64,000 nt of DNA from Paulownia fortunei (Eukaryota > Streptophyta > Magnoliopsida > Lamiales > Paulowniaceae): NCBI GenBank assembly GCA_019321725.1, contig CM033114.1, positions 15,170,278-15,234,277 on the forward strand, written 5' to 3'. Below the pieces are notes generated by a model, which was not told the DNA's origin, ran no database searches, and saw only the letters and a list, made by a program, of their open reading frames with translations. A program made the translations under genes and the position numbers. Below are positions 35,494 to 49,121 of this stretch, one piece after another (the first letter of the stretch is position 1; each line of letters begins with the position of its first letter).

Positions 35494-36142
35494 GTGAGGC
35501 AGCTTACTCCTAACTCCTATTTATGCTTTAAGGGATTTGACTATGGATTAGGAGAGTTAAGTCTTCTGATGACTTTGAAGGGTTCTCTTTCCCTATTCAT
35601 GGTTAGGAGAGTAATTGGAGACTCTTCTTATCACTTCTTTCCGAAGCCAGGGTGCAAGTTTCTGGATGGGATATTTTTTTTCATGTTGTCCTTAGAAGAA
35701 AAAAATCTTTTATTTCAGGGATGAGGCTTGGGGGTTTCCCATGAGTGAAGCAGTACTCATTCCATCCATTCTATCTTCTGAGATGTCTTTAGGCTGGAGT
35801 AAGACTAGGCGAGGATGACATCAGCCGACTCAGCCACACGACTCTTTCCGGCTTGGATGTTTCAGTGGCGGGAGACTTGGCCCGCATATGTGGTATGTTC
35901 AACTTTCTTCTTCTATTAGTATGTTTTCTCATTCTATATAGTAATCCTTTCTTTTTTATTAGGCCCTCACAGTGGCTAGTTTGATCAGTCGCCGAGCTGC
36001 TCACTTGGAGGAGGTGGCAGGGTGCTCTGAGACAGCCTCAAAGAAGAGCGTTGAGAATGTCATTTGCCATGAGCAGAAGATGGCGAAGATAACCAAGGAG
36101 TTTGAGAAGCTGAAGGCGAAGTATGACCATGAGATGATGTAG
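35494..36142 (+). pseudogene. Broken gene for a plant-specific coiled-coil protein, perhaps retroelement gag-like
   Basis: A frame from 35494 reads ...FFPKPGCKFLDGIFFF... to 35724. A -1 shift continues it as YFRDEAWGFPMSEAVL, a motif I associate with repetitive plant proteins of gag or transposon type. It is followed by decayed sequence to about 35892. A T-rich stretch bounded by GT (35893) and AG (35962) looks like a 70-bp intron. The last exon, 35963-36142, reads ALTVASLISRRAAHLEEVAG and then a charged helix ending KLKAKYDHEMM before TAG; heptad-like spacing suggests a coiled coil. The frameshift and a stop near 35817 mean it is not functional. Family assignment is from memory of similar sequences and is uncertain. 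Confidence 0.4.
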
Positions 36143-37549
36143 CACCCCCTCTGTGGGGGCATTACTTTCTCTTTTACTAAACGTATTTAGATCATTTTGG
36201 CCGATTCATCTTATAAAATAATTTGAAATAATAATAAAAAATTAATTTTTTTTAATTAATCCAACAAATCTCTATTAGGAAACTTTATAGCCACTAATAA
36301 ATTAAAATACTGAAAGAGTTCGTGTAAAGTTTTAAGTTCAAAATTTACACGTTCACTCAAAACATGAAATATTCAAATTACTTCAAGTACTTATTAAATT
36401 TGAGATTACTTATGGAAAATTAATTTCGAGTTTCCGCCGCAATTATCATCTTGCACCAATCCCGCTATTCTCCATGTCTAGATCTTACCCTTGCCCTTTT
36501 GTGCAATATAAGAATATAAATCTATAAACAAATGCTTAGTAAGTGACATCATAAATTTAGCAAAATATATTAGACTGATTTCTTTGAAAATGCTTGAAAT
36601 TCTTTTTATTTATGTAAATATATATTTGAAAATACATACTAGTAGGGGCCCTAGGAGTGGTACTAATGCACACAACTTTGATAGAACCCGAGCTAGCTTG
36701 CTACTAAATCTTACCGGAACTCATAACTAATAAGGACAGATTAGGAGCCCTAAGGTCGAACTCATGCCTTAAACTCATATATGAGTAGACTAAGAGCCCG
36801 GTACCAGTCTCTTAAAAAAAAAACTCTTTTGAAAAATACTTTCACTTATATTATCTCTCATGTAGTATAGAACAAGATTAACTCAACATGTTAGTCATAT
36901 TTTACTCATACTATCTAAAAAACATATAACATTAACAAATTTTAAATTTGTCATTAGCAAAGCCATACACGACATGTGGCATGCAAATATATCATCTACA
37001 TAAAGCAATAAAAATCAAATCCTCATATTGCAAGTGAGAGATGCACTTACATTTTTTACCAACTTACTCAATTCCCAGTACTTGATGACGTGATGTTTGA
37101 GAACCTCTTCGATGTGCTTTCCTTCAAGACAGATCATTCCAAATTTCACCATTCATTACTTACTAAAATATTATTCTAAAATAACCATATTATTGCAACA
37201 TCAAAAGGAATACCAATATAAATAATTGTTGCGACCAGACTAGCCACTAAATATTGTCTTTTAAAAATTTTTATCTAAAAATTCATGTAAATTTTGGTCA
37301 CAAGGAAGCTAACAACCTAATAATGCTTCACGAGTTTACTAGCTTTGAAGACCAAGGGAAATAAATATTTTTAAATTTTCTAACTTATCTCAATTCTCAA
37401 TTATACTACAAGACAGACAAAACACACTTTACTAAAAAAATATATATATAAGATATGACTTTTAAAGATATGACTTTTAAATTTGTCATCCTTACAAATA
37501 ACATATCAATAATCATCCAACAATTTTTTCATGGTGATAAAATGTTGTT
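36143..37549. other. Unassigned DNA, possible LTR start at 36138
   Basis: No gene. TGTAGCACCCCC at 36138 resembles the start of many plant LTRs, and CCCCCTCTGTGGGGG forms a short hairpin. Around 36640-36810 a loosely repeated phrase (GGGGCCCTAGG, AGGAGCCCTAAGG, AAGAGCCCGG) recurs. At 37450-37480 the phrase AGATATGACTTTTAA is tandemly doubled. I cannot assign a family. Confidence 0.3.
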
Positions 37550-38720
37550 TGTGAAAGGTTCGCCACCTTCACCTATGACTAGTCTTCATGGCGTGTAGTT
37601 GGATGCTAACCATGATTTTTGAGGTTATTGGAATAAACGGATTAATTCAAAGATGATTAATTAATTTAATTAATTAAATTAATAATAATTAAAGTATTAA
37701 CTATTCGACTAAGTTATAAAAGTTGTGAGCCCACTACTAGCATGTAGGTGAACCTAAGAGGTCACTCATTAACTTGGAGAAGCTCATTTCTTACTTAAGT
37801 AAATAATCCAAGAGTTGGATTATGTTTAAGTAATATGATTAATTAAATTGAGTTTAGTTAATTCAATTATTGAATTATTTTTATTAATTAATTAGATTAC
37901 TTAATTGAACTAATTAGATTAGGTGGCCCATAAAGGAATAAGTAATTAATTATTCGGAATAATTAATTATTATGGGTCTTTACAATTCATTGGATGAATT
38001 AATTTAATTAAAGACTTATCATAAGTCTTTAGCATGAATTTAAAGACTTACCTTATGTCTTTAATTTGGACTTAAAAATGTATCGTATTTATTCAAGTAG
38101 GACTTGAAAAGGGGATAAAAGACTTACCTTTTGGACTCTCAATTTGGACAAGGAAAGCTGCCATACCATCAAAATGGAGTTATAAAAGCCCTTTTCAGCC
38201 CTATCCTCTTGCAATCTACAAGAAAATTGTTTATCTTATCCTAGTCCTGATCAATTCTGCATTCACCATAGTTGAATTAAGAGTTGATAAAATACTCATA
38301 ATAAATACAGAATTACCTTGTTTTATAAACCCTAACTAAATAATTAGATAGAAATTATCGAATTCAAATCTACTCACATAGGCTTAATTGTGACTAGGCA
38401 TCCGAGGTGGGGATATGCGCTTAAAGGATCAACACTGAGGATCTTAGTGAGCCCATCCATATTCGGGTTTGTGGAAATGAAGAGTCCATGCCTGGTAACA
38501 ACTTGAGTTGTTTCTTAACCTCTTCGTCAAAAGGAAGCTTAAGGTATAAATTTAAAATTTTATTTCAATTTATTTATGGGTATCAAATTTTTTGTTTTAA
38601 ATGCATAACAGGTCAAATTGCATCGAACCCGAGATACCCATATTATATATGTGATGCATGTTTACATAAAATTTTAATTTTTTTACTGCGTTCAGGGTCT
38701 CATAGTTATGTGAATAAATA
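37550..38720 (+). repeat. 5'-truncated 5' LTR of H (copy 2)
   Basis: From about 37550 it aligns with the middle of the other copia LTRs (phrases 'gttattggaat', 'gttgtgagcccactactag', 'aggtcactcatt' match 1585-1700 in order). It ends GTGAATAAATA at 38720, next to a primer binding site. The first part of the LTR is absent, so H itself is truncated at its 5' end or its start has diverged beyond recognition. Confidence 0.65.
38178..38190 (+). promoter_or_regulatory. Putative TATA box of the H LTR
   Basis: AGTTATAAAAGCC lies about 540 bases before the LTR end, a usual place for the U3/R promoter in these long LTRs. It falls within the segment deleted from copy 1. Confidence 0.45.
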
Positions 38721-38721
38721 A

Positions 38722-38733
38722 GGGCATTAGAAC
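38722..38733 (+). other. Primer binding site of H (copy 2)
   Basis: GGGCATTAGAAC, one base after the LTR; it differs from the copy 1 site by one transition (C/T). Confidence 0.55.
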
Positions 38734-39563
38734 TTAGGTTATTGTCTTATTGATACTCTTTACACATATTCTTTCAAGCTTATGCAAAAAAATTGAATCC
38801 TTTATTTGTAATAAATTGTTCATATGATTTGTATGTTTGAGATTATTATTTTAATGAGTAAAATTTGAAGATTGGGTAAAAAATCGAATATGCCAATTGT
38901 TGTCTGCTGCCCAACAACGGGGCATTGTAGTATGAGGTTTGCAGAAGCTTTGGAGCTGCGGTGCTAGTTAGGAGGCGCCATAGTGCCATCAAAAAGTTTC
39001 AAAGTGTTGTGGTTGAAAAGTTTCAAATTATTATGGCGCTATCGTGGAGGCGCTGCCGACACCAAGAGGTTTCTTATCTTCAAAAGTTTGGCGTCGCGGC
39101 GCCATTGGGTCTTATACCCGAATATATGGTGATGTTTTTTTTTTGTATTTTGGTGGACATTACAAGAAGATGGAGCAAGATAAAGAAACAAGGAATGAAG
39201 GCCCATGTAAGCATATGATGCATATATGTAATAGATAGGGCTATTATCTTTTTTAATTATCACCCTAAATTGACCATTGACCCATTTGACTCGGATTGAT
39301 TACATTGGAATAAAGGCCCATGATCATCCTTAAGTAATATATATAAGATACATGCTATGTATGTTTAATATTTTTTCCAATGATGCCCTACTTGGCTTGC
39401 GATCATTAGGATATATAACATTAAACAAGATAAGCATAAGATGAAACCTTGCATGTCAAACCTACATGTTTTGCTCACATGAATTTACTATTTTAAAACC
39501 TTATATTGTAAACCTTGAAGGTTTATATCTAATGTAATGGGCAATATTGGGTGAGGCCCAATC
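38734..39563 (+). other. Leader of H, 5' portion (copy 2)
   Basis: Same as 9982-10811 apart from scattered differences, nearly all transitions, in 38734-39060. It contains the GC-rich island at about 38942-39112. It is interrupted by E1 at 39564. Confidence 0.7.
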
Positions 39564-41732
39564 TGTTAGAGTAGTGCTAGGGGCGCCAATTACATTGGGC
39601 ATTTATTATACTCTTGTATTTGTAAAATAATTATTTTCAAATCATATTAATAAAAATAGGGTATTTTTTATCTTTAATTACATATTGTAATTATATAAAG
39701 TCCTTAAACCAAATTTGGCTATGGAGTATGGTCGCGTTTATGATGGTTATCATGGAATGTGCCTCTAAGACATTGGTCTTAAATAAGTTCAGGTTCGAGA
39801 GCTTTTTGAGATGGGATATCGAATAGCCTAATAAGACTCGTGCATACAATGCATGCTCTCATGAAAATTATGTCTCACTCCATAGGTATTAGTATAATGA
39901 CATTAGTGCATCTATGTGGGTGCTTGTTAGAGAACAATACATTAAATTCTTAGTTGGAGACGTTGTATGTTGAAGTAAGAATTTCTACATTGTGATAGTA
40001 CACGATTTGCCATTGGACATGAGGCAACATGGTGGCTTTGTGCAAGTCGTATTACATCTTGATATATCTTCTGATTGTTTGACAATCACAAAGGGGATAT
40101 GTTGCATGTTGCATTGGCATGTATGGAGGTTAATGAGTAGCCAACAAAGGATTTATCACTTGTTTAGTAGAATAAGTGAATCTCCTATGTTTTCATAGTT
40201 CATGACTTTGAAGTCCCTAACTAATGCAAGATGAATGTTAGAGGGGGGACTTCTAATGATTCATCATGAGTTATTAAAATTTGAAATGGAATCATAGTCA
40301 TTAAGTCATTTAGAGTTTCGACTTATAATCCATTCATTTGACTCAATCGAGAAATTAGTTGATAGAAGGACCTTACGTGTAAGGTACTCGTAATTGCAAT
40401 AAAATTCACTTGCTATTTGACCTTAGACTAGGTAGTCATGATACACTTACTAGATATTTTCAATGACTCATTAGGTTCTAAAAATTAAGGAGTTAATTCC
40501 AAGTAAATTAATTGATTGGATTAATTAATTAAAATAATTGTTATTCATAAGTTGCAAGTATTGCAAGTATATTGCTAGTTTAGTTTTAAACCTAAAGGGT
40601 CACACACAATTTGGGATGAAATATTTTTAATTCAATAATTGATCTAAAGAGATGAATATGAATTGATTAAATGGGGCTTTTTTAATTCAAGAAGTTGAAT
40701 TAATTATTCAATCAAATAGTTGGTTTACTTAATTGAACCTAAAGAGATTAGGGGGCTCAATTAGAGTGAAACAATTAATTGATTAGATCAATTAATTGAT
40801 TCAACCATAAATTATTTTATTATTAAATTAATTTACTCAATTAAATAATTAGATTATTTAATTATACCTGATATGATTAGATGGACTAGATGGAATTAAA
40901 TTAATTAATTAGGATCAATTATTTCAATTTGGGCCCAATTAATTAATTAAATTAATTGGTAGATTTAATTAAGAGTCCAAGCCCAATTTAAATGGCTCAT
41001 TTGGATAGGTCCACAAGAGTTGTTGGAAGAAGATGGAGTCCCAAGAATTTCATATTTTTGGAAATATCTAATTTAATTAGATAAAATATCTCTATGTATC
41101 TTTGGAAGATGCAAGACATAGAGTTGGAGATTTTGGAAGATCTCGAGATCAACCAAAAATCTTCTAACCAATGAGAGGAGTGACCGAAAATTCCAAGAGT
41201 GGGTTTCTTAGATTTTCAGACACCACATGTAAAAAAAAGGGAGCAAAAAATTTGAGGATTTATTCCTCTAATTTTCGGCCACTATAAAGAAAAAGTGTTT
41301 TTCTTCTTCTCCATCTTCTTCATCCAACATCGAAAGATGGGGTACTAAGTTTTTTCACCATAAGTTGATATTTAGAATTAATACTAACCAAATACACTCC
41401 AAAAACTGGGTTAGAAAAAGAATTAGAATTACTTGCAGAATTTTGATTATGTGTTCTTGGTCAAAGTATGGACTGCTTTACTGGGGAAACTCTTAGATTC
41501 CTATGAACCAACTTCAAAAAAAGGCTAGCAATCAATTGCTTAAACCCTACGACAGCCAGAGTGCTTTAATGGTATAAATCAAATCTTTTTATATTTATGC
41601 TTAAAAAATATTTGGAATGTGAAATTGATAAATCATATTGAACCAGGGGTGATGCTATAATTGTTATAGCATGTTTTATTTAAATTTTTTGTTATTCCAT
41701 TGCACATACCCTATGGTTAAGTGAACTCAACA
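39564..41732 (+). repeat. E1 5' LTR (copy 2)
   Basis: 2169 bp, TG...CA. Its last third differs from copy 1 by about eleven bases between 40865 and 41220, every one a transition by my reading. Confidence 0.9.
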
Positions 41733-41733
41733 A

Positions 41734-41745
41734 TGGTATTAGAAC
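41734..41745 (+). other. E1 primer binding site (copy 2)
   Basis: TGGTATTAGAAC, unchanged from copy 1. Confidence 0.8.
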
Positions 41746-41790
41746 TACGATTTGTGCAATTTCTAATTGGATTAACTCAAACAAAATAAA

Positions 41791-42043
41791 GGCAGCGAGC
41801 AAAAGGTTTGTAAGTTTCAGAGATCCATTTATAGACTCAACCAGACTTCCCAAATTTGGAACATCCAGTTTGATGAGACAATCAATTCATTTAGTTTCCA
41901 CAAAAATCCAGATGAACCTTGTGTCCACAAGAAGGTTAGTAGGAGCGCAGTGACATTTATTGTGTTACATGTTGATGACATTCTACTCATTAGGAATGAT
42001 GTAGGGATGTTGCAGTCAACTAAGAGCTTCGTGTCGAGATGTA
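41791..42043 (+). pseudogene. Displaced copia reverse transcriptase fragment in the E1 leader (copy 2)
   Basis: The same stop-free RT piece as in copy 1, with no difference that I can see. Its presence in both copies shows that the capture came before the duplication. Confidence 0.8.
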
Positions 42044-43218
42044 AAAAAAGATTTTTTGGATTTTTAATTAGATTATTAATTTTAAACTTTTGAAAAAAGA
42101 GTTTTTCATGAAAAATTAAAATTATATCCCAAATCTTGAAATTGGCAATTTTTAAGGATGGTAAATATACATGTTTTGATAAATTCATGTAATGCATTTA
42201 TGAGCATATTTAGGATGATCATAGACACTTTGACCAAGGTGATTGATTTTTTATTTTTAGGTTTATAATGGGGCCCGTGTGCCTCTTATTCTTTTTGTAT
42301 TAGTATATCATCATGTTTTTCTTTTTATTTTTGGTGGACAAGAAGAAGACCAAGTCAGAGATCAAGAGAAGTCCTATGAATATATGGGACATATTCATGC
42401 AATAGAAATAATTTATGTTTCCATTTTATTGCTCTTAGACTATCCAATTTTTTTTTAGCTCAAATGGATCGCATAGGATTGACTTATGATCATCAATTTA
42501 TGTATGTATTAGATGTATGCGCAGGGTTTATTTAATGATTTCAAATGATATGCTTGCTATTAATTGAATACAAATCTATTAATTGAAAAATGATAAAACT
42601 AATGAGGTTTTGGTTAAAATAAATACCCCATTTGAATTAAAATTCAAGTAAAGGAATTTTTCCAAAATTCAGATTTCAAGCAAAAATGGATAAAATTGGG
42701 TTGGACCCAATAATCCATACCTACCATATGGTAAGTAAACGACATGACAATACTACCTTACTTAGTCATTGGCTATGAGTCGTGGGATAACTTTGTGTAG
42801 TGATTCCCATGGGATGGACTCATCTCTACATTGGTCATAAGTCGTGGAACGTTTTGATACTCCATTTACAAGGAGGTTTGATGGGTCATGTTTGACACTT
42901 AATACCATATGGACTCATAAAGCTAGGATATATGGCAAGAAGTAAGGCAAACTGTCTTCAGGGTTGCATGGAGATGCAATTGTTAAAAAATAACCACATA
43001 TCAATATGTTTTATGAGCTCATAAAATTGGGGCATACGACATATTGATTAGACCTCAAGCTCACTTGGAAATATAATTTCCTAAATTACCATTAGGGGTG
43101 ATGGAATTCGAATAAAATAGTATGAGACATTTGTAAAGACCTTGTTATGAATGAATATACTTTTGAAATAATGCTAATTTTCTGCCTTATTTTTATTTTT
43201 TGTAGATTGTCTATAAAA
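42044..43218 (+). other. E1 leader (copy 2)
   Basis: Untranslated sequence with no gene, the same as 13292-14466. Confidence 0.7.
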
Positions 43219-46200
43219 ATGGCCAAAAATTCTTTTGCATCAATTCTAGACACTAACAAATTAACTGGACACAATTTTGTTGATTGACTTAGGAACTTCA
43301 AGATTGTTTTACAAATTGAGAAGAGATCCTACATCCTCGATACTCCTCCGTTGGCAGGCCCACTAGTAAATATGACTATAGAAGAGCTTGCAAAATATCA
43401 ACAAGTTGATGATGATCTCTAGGTGCGATGCTATATAATGGCATCAATATCTAATGAGTTGCAGAGACAACACGAGCTACATGTGCATGCATATGATATA
43501 TATGTTCATCTACAAGAGTTGTATAGTGAACACACTAGGCAGACAAGATATCATATCTCAAAAGAGCTTTTTAGGCCCCATATGAAGGAGGGTTCTTCGG
43601 TCTATGACCATGGATTAAAGATGATAGGCCTGATAGAAAAGCTTGAGTCCCTTGGAGTTGTTATGGATAACGAACTTTATATGGATCTGATCCTGTAGTA
43701 TTTGCCTCCATTATTTAACACCTTTATTGTCAACTTTAACATATAAAAGATGGAAACTAGCCTTGCTGAGTTGATAAATATATTTAAGACGGCTGAGTCC
43801 ACCATGTAAAAGGACAAGATGTTCATGCTTATTGGATCATCTTTCAATTCGAAGGCTGCAAAGCCCAAGAGGAAGAAGGGAAAAAGAAAGGGTTCCTCAA
43901 AGAACAATAAGATGAAGATAACTAGTGGGGTCTCAAAGGGTTCCAACAAAGCTAATAACAAATTATATTACTGCAGCAAACCTGGGCATGGGAAGAGGAA
44001 CTGCAAAGAGTACCTTGCGAGCCTAAAGAGTTCAAGTATTAATTTTATTGAAGTTAACTTATCAGTTAATGATACTTCTTGGGTATTGAATACTGTCTGT
44101 GGGTCTCATCTTTGTAATGATTTGTAGGTGATGGCAAGAAGTAGGAAGCTAAGTAGAGAAAAGATAGTCCTACGACTAGGGAATGGAGCAAAGGTTGTTA
44201 CATTAGCCATATGAACTTTAAACCTGGCTTAGAATAATGGTTTAGTTTTGGTATTAAACAATTTTTTTATGCACCAAATATTGTTAAGAACATCATCTCC
44301 ATTCCTGTTTTGGATGGAGAAGGCTATGGGTTTTTATTTGAGAATAGAAAGTGTTCTATTTCTAGATGTTCTAATTTGATTTTTTATTGCATATTGTTGA
44401 ATAGTTTATATACTTTAACTCTCCATAACTCTATTTTTCATATTCAACAAAATAAAAGAAAATTAGATAATCATAGTTTCTTAACTTTATGGCATGCAAG
44501 ATTGGGTGACATTTCTAAAAAGAGGATCCACAAGTTGGCACAATTACTAAACTTTAGAGGCGAACAAGACCTGCTAATATGTGAATCTTGTCTTAAAGAA
44601 AAAATAACCAAATCTCCATTTATTGGACAAGTGGATGGAGGGAGCTATTATCACTTCATAACCTTACCGATGATTATTCAAGATATAGTTATGTGTACCT
44701 TTTGATTACAAGTCTGAAGCCTTTGAAAAAGTTCCAGGAATTCAATTGTGAATTGGAGAAATAAATTGGGCTAAGTATGGAAGCTCTTCGATTAGATCGA
44801 GGGGTGAATACTTGAGTAATTCTAGATTATCTAAAAGAGAATGACATTCTCTTATAGTGGACTCCTCCTACTACCCTTCAACTTAATGAAGTTGTAGAGC
44901 ATAGGAAACGGACCCTGTTAGACATAGTTCGATCAATGATGAATTTTACTGGACTTCTTCTTTCATTCTAGAGCTATGCTCTAAAAACGATCGTGTATCT
45001 ATTAAATAGAGTAAATAAAAGTCGGTGCCCAAAATTCCACATGAGATGTGGTATGGGAAACCACCCTCTTACAAATACCTTAGGGTAGGTGGTGTGCTGC
45101 TTATGTAAAGCAGCAAGTGGGAGATAATTTGGATATGAGATCCAATTTATGCAAGTTTGTGGGGTTTCTAAATGAATCTATTGATACTACTTTTACAACT
45201 CCAAAGGAGTTTCTATAGGATAGAAATAGTGAAGTCGTGGAACTTGAAAAAGTTCAAGAACAACAGAACCTCTGAATAGACCTAGTAAAGGACTAACCAG
45301 CTAAAGCTAGGCCTTCTAACATACAACCTCTTTGGAGATCCGAAAGGATTTCAAGGCCATGTGAGATGTATGGATTTTTTTTAGAGAACAACGAGAAGGA
45401 TTGCCCATTATCCAAGGACTTATAGAAAAGCGACATCTGACATCGACTTAGGAAGTTAGGAAGATGCCATGCAATCCGAGATGCACTCTATATACTCCAA
45501 CAAGGTATGAACCTTAGTGGACCCATCTTAGGAAATAGTTTCCATTGGCTATAAATAGGTCTACAAATGGAATCTTGGAGTAAATGGAGAGGAAATGACC
45601 TACAAAGCATAGCTAGTTGTGAAAGGTTAAACTCAAAAGTAAGAAATTGATTATGATGAGACATTCTCGCTAGTAGTGATGTTGAAATCCATCCAGATAC
45701 TGCTAGCCATATCTGTGTATTATGACTACGAGATATGACAGATGGATGTGAAGACCGTTTTTCTTAATGGACACATCAAGAAAGAATTTTTTATGCAATA
45801 GCGAGAAGGATTCATATCCAAAGAGAGAGAGTAAAAGGTTTGTATGCTCCAAATATCCATTTATGGACTCAAGCAGGCATCTCGAGGCTGGAACATTTAT
45901 TTTGATGAGGTAATCAAATTATTTTGTTTCCATAAGAACCCGAATGACCCTTGTGTCTACAAGAAGATTAGTGGGAGCACAAGTGATATTTTTTGTGCTA
46001 TATGTTAACATCATCCATTAGGAATAATGTAGAGATACTGCAATCAACTAAGTCTTAGTTGTCTAATCAGATCTCCATGAAGGATTTGGGAGAAGAATCA
46101 TTTATCTTTGGAATAAACTTCTATAGAGATAGACCAAAAAGGATGATCGGACTATCCCAATCCACGTATAAAGATAAGATGTAAAGAGGTTTAACATAGA

Positions 46201-46970
46201 GGAATGTAAATGAGGATTCTTGGCTATAAGTCATGGCATTTCACTCTCGAAGTCTATATTCCTTGAGACTCTTGAGAAGAGAGATATAGTGACCCGCATA
46301 CCTTATACATCTGCCATTGGAAGTATAATATATGGTATGCTATTTATAGGGCCTAATGTCGTATATGCTCTGAGTCTCACTAGCAGATATCAGTCCAATC
46401 AAAGCGAGAAGTATTGGAAAATCATAAAGATGATCTTTTAGTACTTGAGAAGGACTAAGGATATCTTTCTTGTGTACGACCCTGGAGAATTGAAACTAAA
46501 AGGTTATACCTACATCAGCCTGATGTAGATGACTCGAGGTTGATATTCAGATACGTATTCACTCTATACGTTAGTGCGGTCTGGTGGAAGAGTTCTAAGA
46601 AAGAGATGACCATGCCACGCATTCCATTACTGAGGCTAAATACATTATTGCATGTGATGCATCAAAGGAAGCTATTTGGGTAAGGAACTTTATCTAAGGG
46701 TTGGGTATAGTTCTATCTATTGTTGATCCGATATTAATTTACTGTGATAACAATAGAGCTATTGTGCAAGCAAAAAAATCAAGATCTTATCATAAATCCA
46801 AGCACATTATGAGATGATACCATCTGATTAGAGAGATCATTAGTAGAGTTGACATCATAGTGGAAAAAGCTTTGGCAAAAAATATAGCAGACCCACTAAC
46901 TAAACCCCTGGCACATAAGGTATTCGACGGACATCTTAAGAAAATGGGCCTGAAGTACATGGACAATTGA
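43219..46970 (+). pseudogene. E1 gag-pol polyprotein relic (copy 2)
   Basis: Same stops as copy 1 in gag, protease (NTVCGSH) and integrase. The RT region (45830-46210) differs from copy 1 at about fifteen sites; for instance copy 2 retains Gln-Ala in the YGLKQAS motif where copy 1 has Lys-Val, and copy 2 is closer to the family consensus there. The frame ends at TGA 46968-46970. Confidence 0.92.
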
Positions 46971-46990
46971 CACTTGGGCAAGTGGGAGAT

Positions 46991-49121
46991 TATTAGAGTC
47001 ACATGGACAATTAGATTGAGCTTCTATTATACTCATGTATTTCTAAAAAATCTTTTTCAAATTATATTAATAAAAGTAAATTTTTTTTATCTTTAGTTGC
47101 ATATTGTAATTAGATAAAGTCCCAATACCAAACTTAGCTAAGGGGCATGGTCACACATATGATGGTGATCATGGAATATGCCTCTAAGACTTTGGTCTTA
47201 AATAGGTTTCAGGTCAAAGGCTTTTTAAGATGGGATGGACATAGAATAGCCCAATAAAACTCATGCATATAATGCATGCTCGCATGTGGAGCATGTCTCA
47301 CTCCATAAACATTGGCATAGTGACACTAGTGCACGGGTGCTTATTAGAGAACAAGTAAACTGAACAAGCTTGCTGTAAATTCTTAGTAGGAGGCGTTGTC
47401 TGTTGAAGTAAGAATTTCTACATTGTGATAGTACACGGCTAGTTCTTGAACTTGAGGCAGCATGGTAGCTTTATGCACATCGTGTTACATCTTGATATAT
47501 CTTCTAATTATTTAACAATCACAAAAGAGATATATTGGATGTTGCATTGATGTGCATGAAGGTTAATAAGTAGCCAACAAATAATCAATTACCTGTCTAA
47601 TAGAACAAGTGAATCTCCTAGATTTTTATAGTTTATGATTCAAAAGTCGTTGGCCAAGGCAAGATGAATGTTAGATAGGGGTTTTCTAACAATTCATCAT
47701 AAGTCATTAAAACTTGAAATAGAACCATAGTCATTTAGTCATTTAGGGTTTCGACTTATAATATATGACCTAGACTTAATCAGAAGATTGATTGATGGAA
47801 GGACCTTATGTGGTCTCGTAATTGAAATAGGTTCATTTACTATTTCACCTAAAACTTGGTAGTCATGATACACCTTCTAAGTGTTTCCCATTACTTGTGA
47901 GGTTATTGATATTAAAGAGTTAATTCTAAATGAATTAATTAATTAATTAATCAAAATAATTTTTATTCATAAGTTGCAAGTGTTGCAAACCTACTGATAA
48001 CTCAATTTGGGATGAAACATTTCTAATTCAAAAATTGATCTGAAGAATTGGATCTAATTAATGAATATGGATTGATTAAATGTGGTTTTATTTAATTCAA
48101 GGAGTTGAATTAATTATTTAATTAAATAAGTTGATTATTTAATTGAACCTAAAGATGTTAGGGAGCCCAATTGGAGTGAAACAATTAATTAGCTAACCAT
48201 AAATTAGTTTAATTATTAAATTAATTTACTACATTAAATAATTAAATTATTTAATTAGGTCTAATTTGTTTAGGTGGTTAGATGGAATTAAATTAATTGA
48301 TTAGGATCAATTAATTAAATTTAGACCTAATCAATTAATTGGATTAACTGGTGGATTTAATTAAGAGTCCAAGCCAAATTCAAATGGCTCATTTGGAGAG
48401 GTCCACAAGAGTTGTTGGAAGAAGATGAAGTCCCAATAATTTGATATTTTTGGAAATATTTAATTAGACTAGATAAAATATCTCTATGTATATTTGGAAA
48501 ATACAAGACCTAGAGTTGGAGATTTTTGGGAGATCTTGATATCAACCAAAAATCCTCCAACCAATGAGAGGATGGCAAAAATTTCCAAGAGTGGGACTAT
48601 TACATGTAAAAAAGGGGGCAAAAAATTTGAGGATTTATTCTTCTAATTTTGGCCACTACACAAGAAAAAAAAATTATTTTTCTTCTTCTCCATTTTCTCC
48701 CTCCAACAATAAAAGATTACAACTTTTGATCAAAAAGTATTTTCTTTTACCAGAAGTTGGTATTTAGAATTTATACTCACCAAATATACTCCAAAAACTA
48801 GGTTACAAAATCAGAATTGCTAGCAGAATTATGATTTTGTGTTCTTGTTCAAAGTATGAACTACTTTATAGAGGAAACGTTTGGATACCTATGAACCAGA
48901 TTAAAAAAAGGGCTAGCGATCTATTACTTCAAATCCTACGACAACCGGAGTGCTTCTAAGGTATAAATTGAATCCTTTTATGTTTGTGTTTAAAAACCAA
49001 TTAGAATGCGAAATCTATAAATCACAACGAACCAGGGGTGATGCTATAATTATTATAGCATGTTTTAATTATTTTTTTTATTTTTTCGATGCACACACCT
49101 CACAGTTAAGTGAAACCAACA
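46991..49121 (+). repeat. E1 3' LTR (copy 2)
   Basis: 2131 bp, identical by eye to 18239-20369. Confidence 0.88.

Larger units (their letters stand above)
32116..38209. other. 6094-bp segment missing from copy 1
   Basis: Comparison of 9440-9470 with 32100-32120 and 38200-38220 shows that copy 1 joins the two ends at a shared TCT. There is no target-site duplication at the ends, so a deletion in copy 1 fits better than an insertion in copy 2. Contents are listed separately. Confidence 0.85.
39564..49121 (+). mobile_element. E1: complete Ty1/copia element (copy 2)
   Basis: Identical in structure to 10812-20369, with CAATC (39559-39563) and CAATT (49122-49126) flanks. All boundaries are exactly 28752 bases higher. 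Differences from copy 1 are concentrated near 40860-41230 and 45010-46210. Confidence 0.9.

Noticed and set aside
32116..38209. Treating this segment as a transposon inserted in copy 2
   Set aside because: It has no target duplication or terminal repeats, and its right end lies within the H LTR, so a deletion in copy 1 is more likely.
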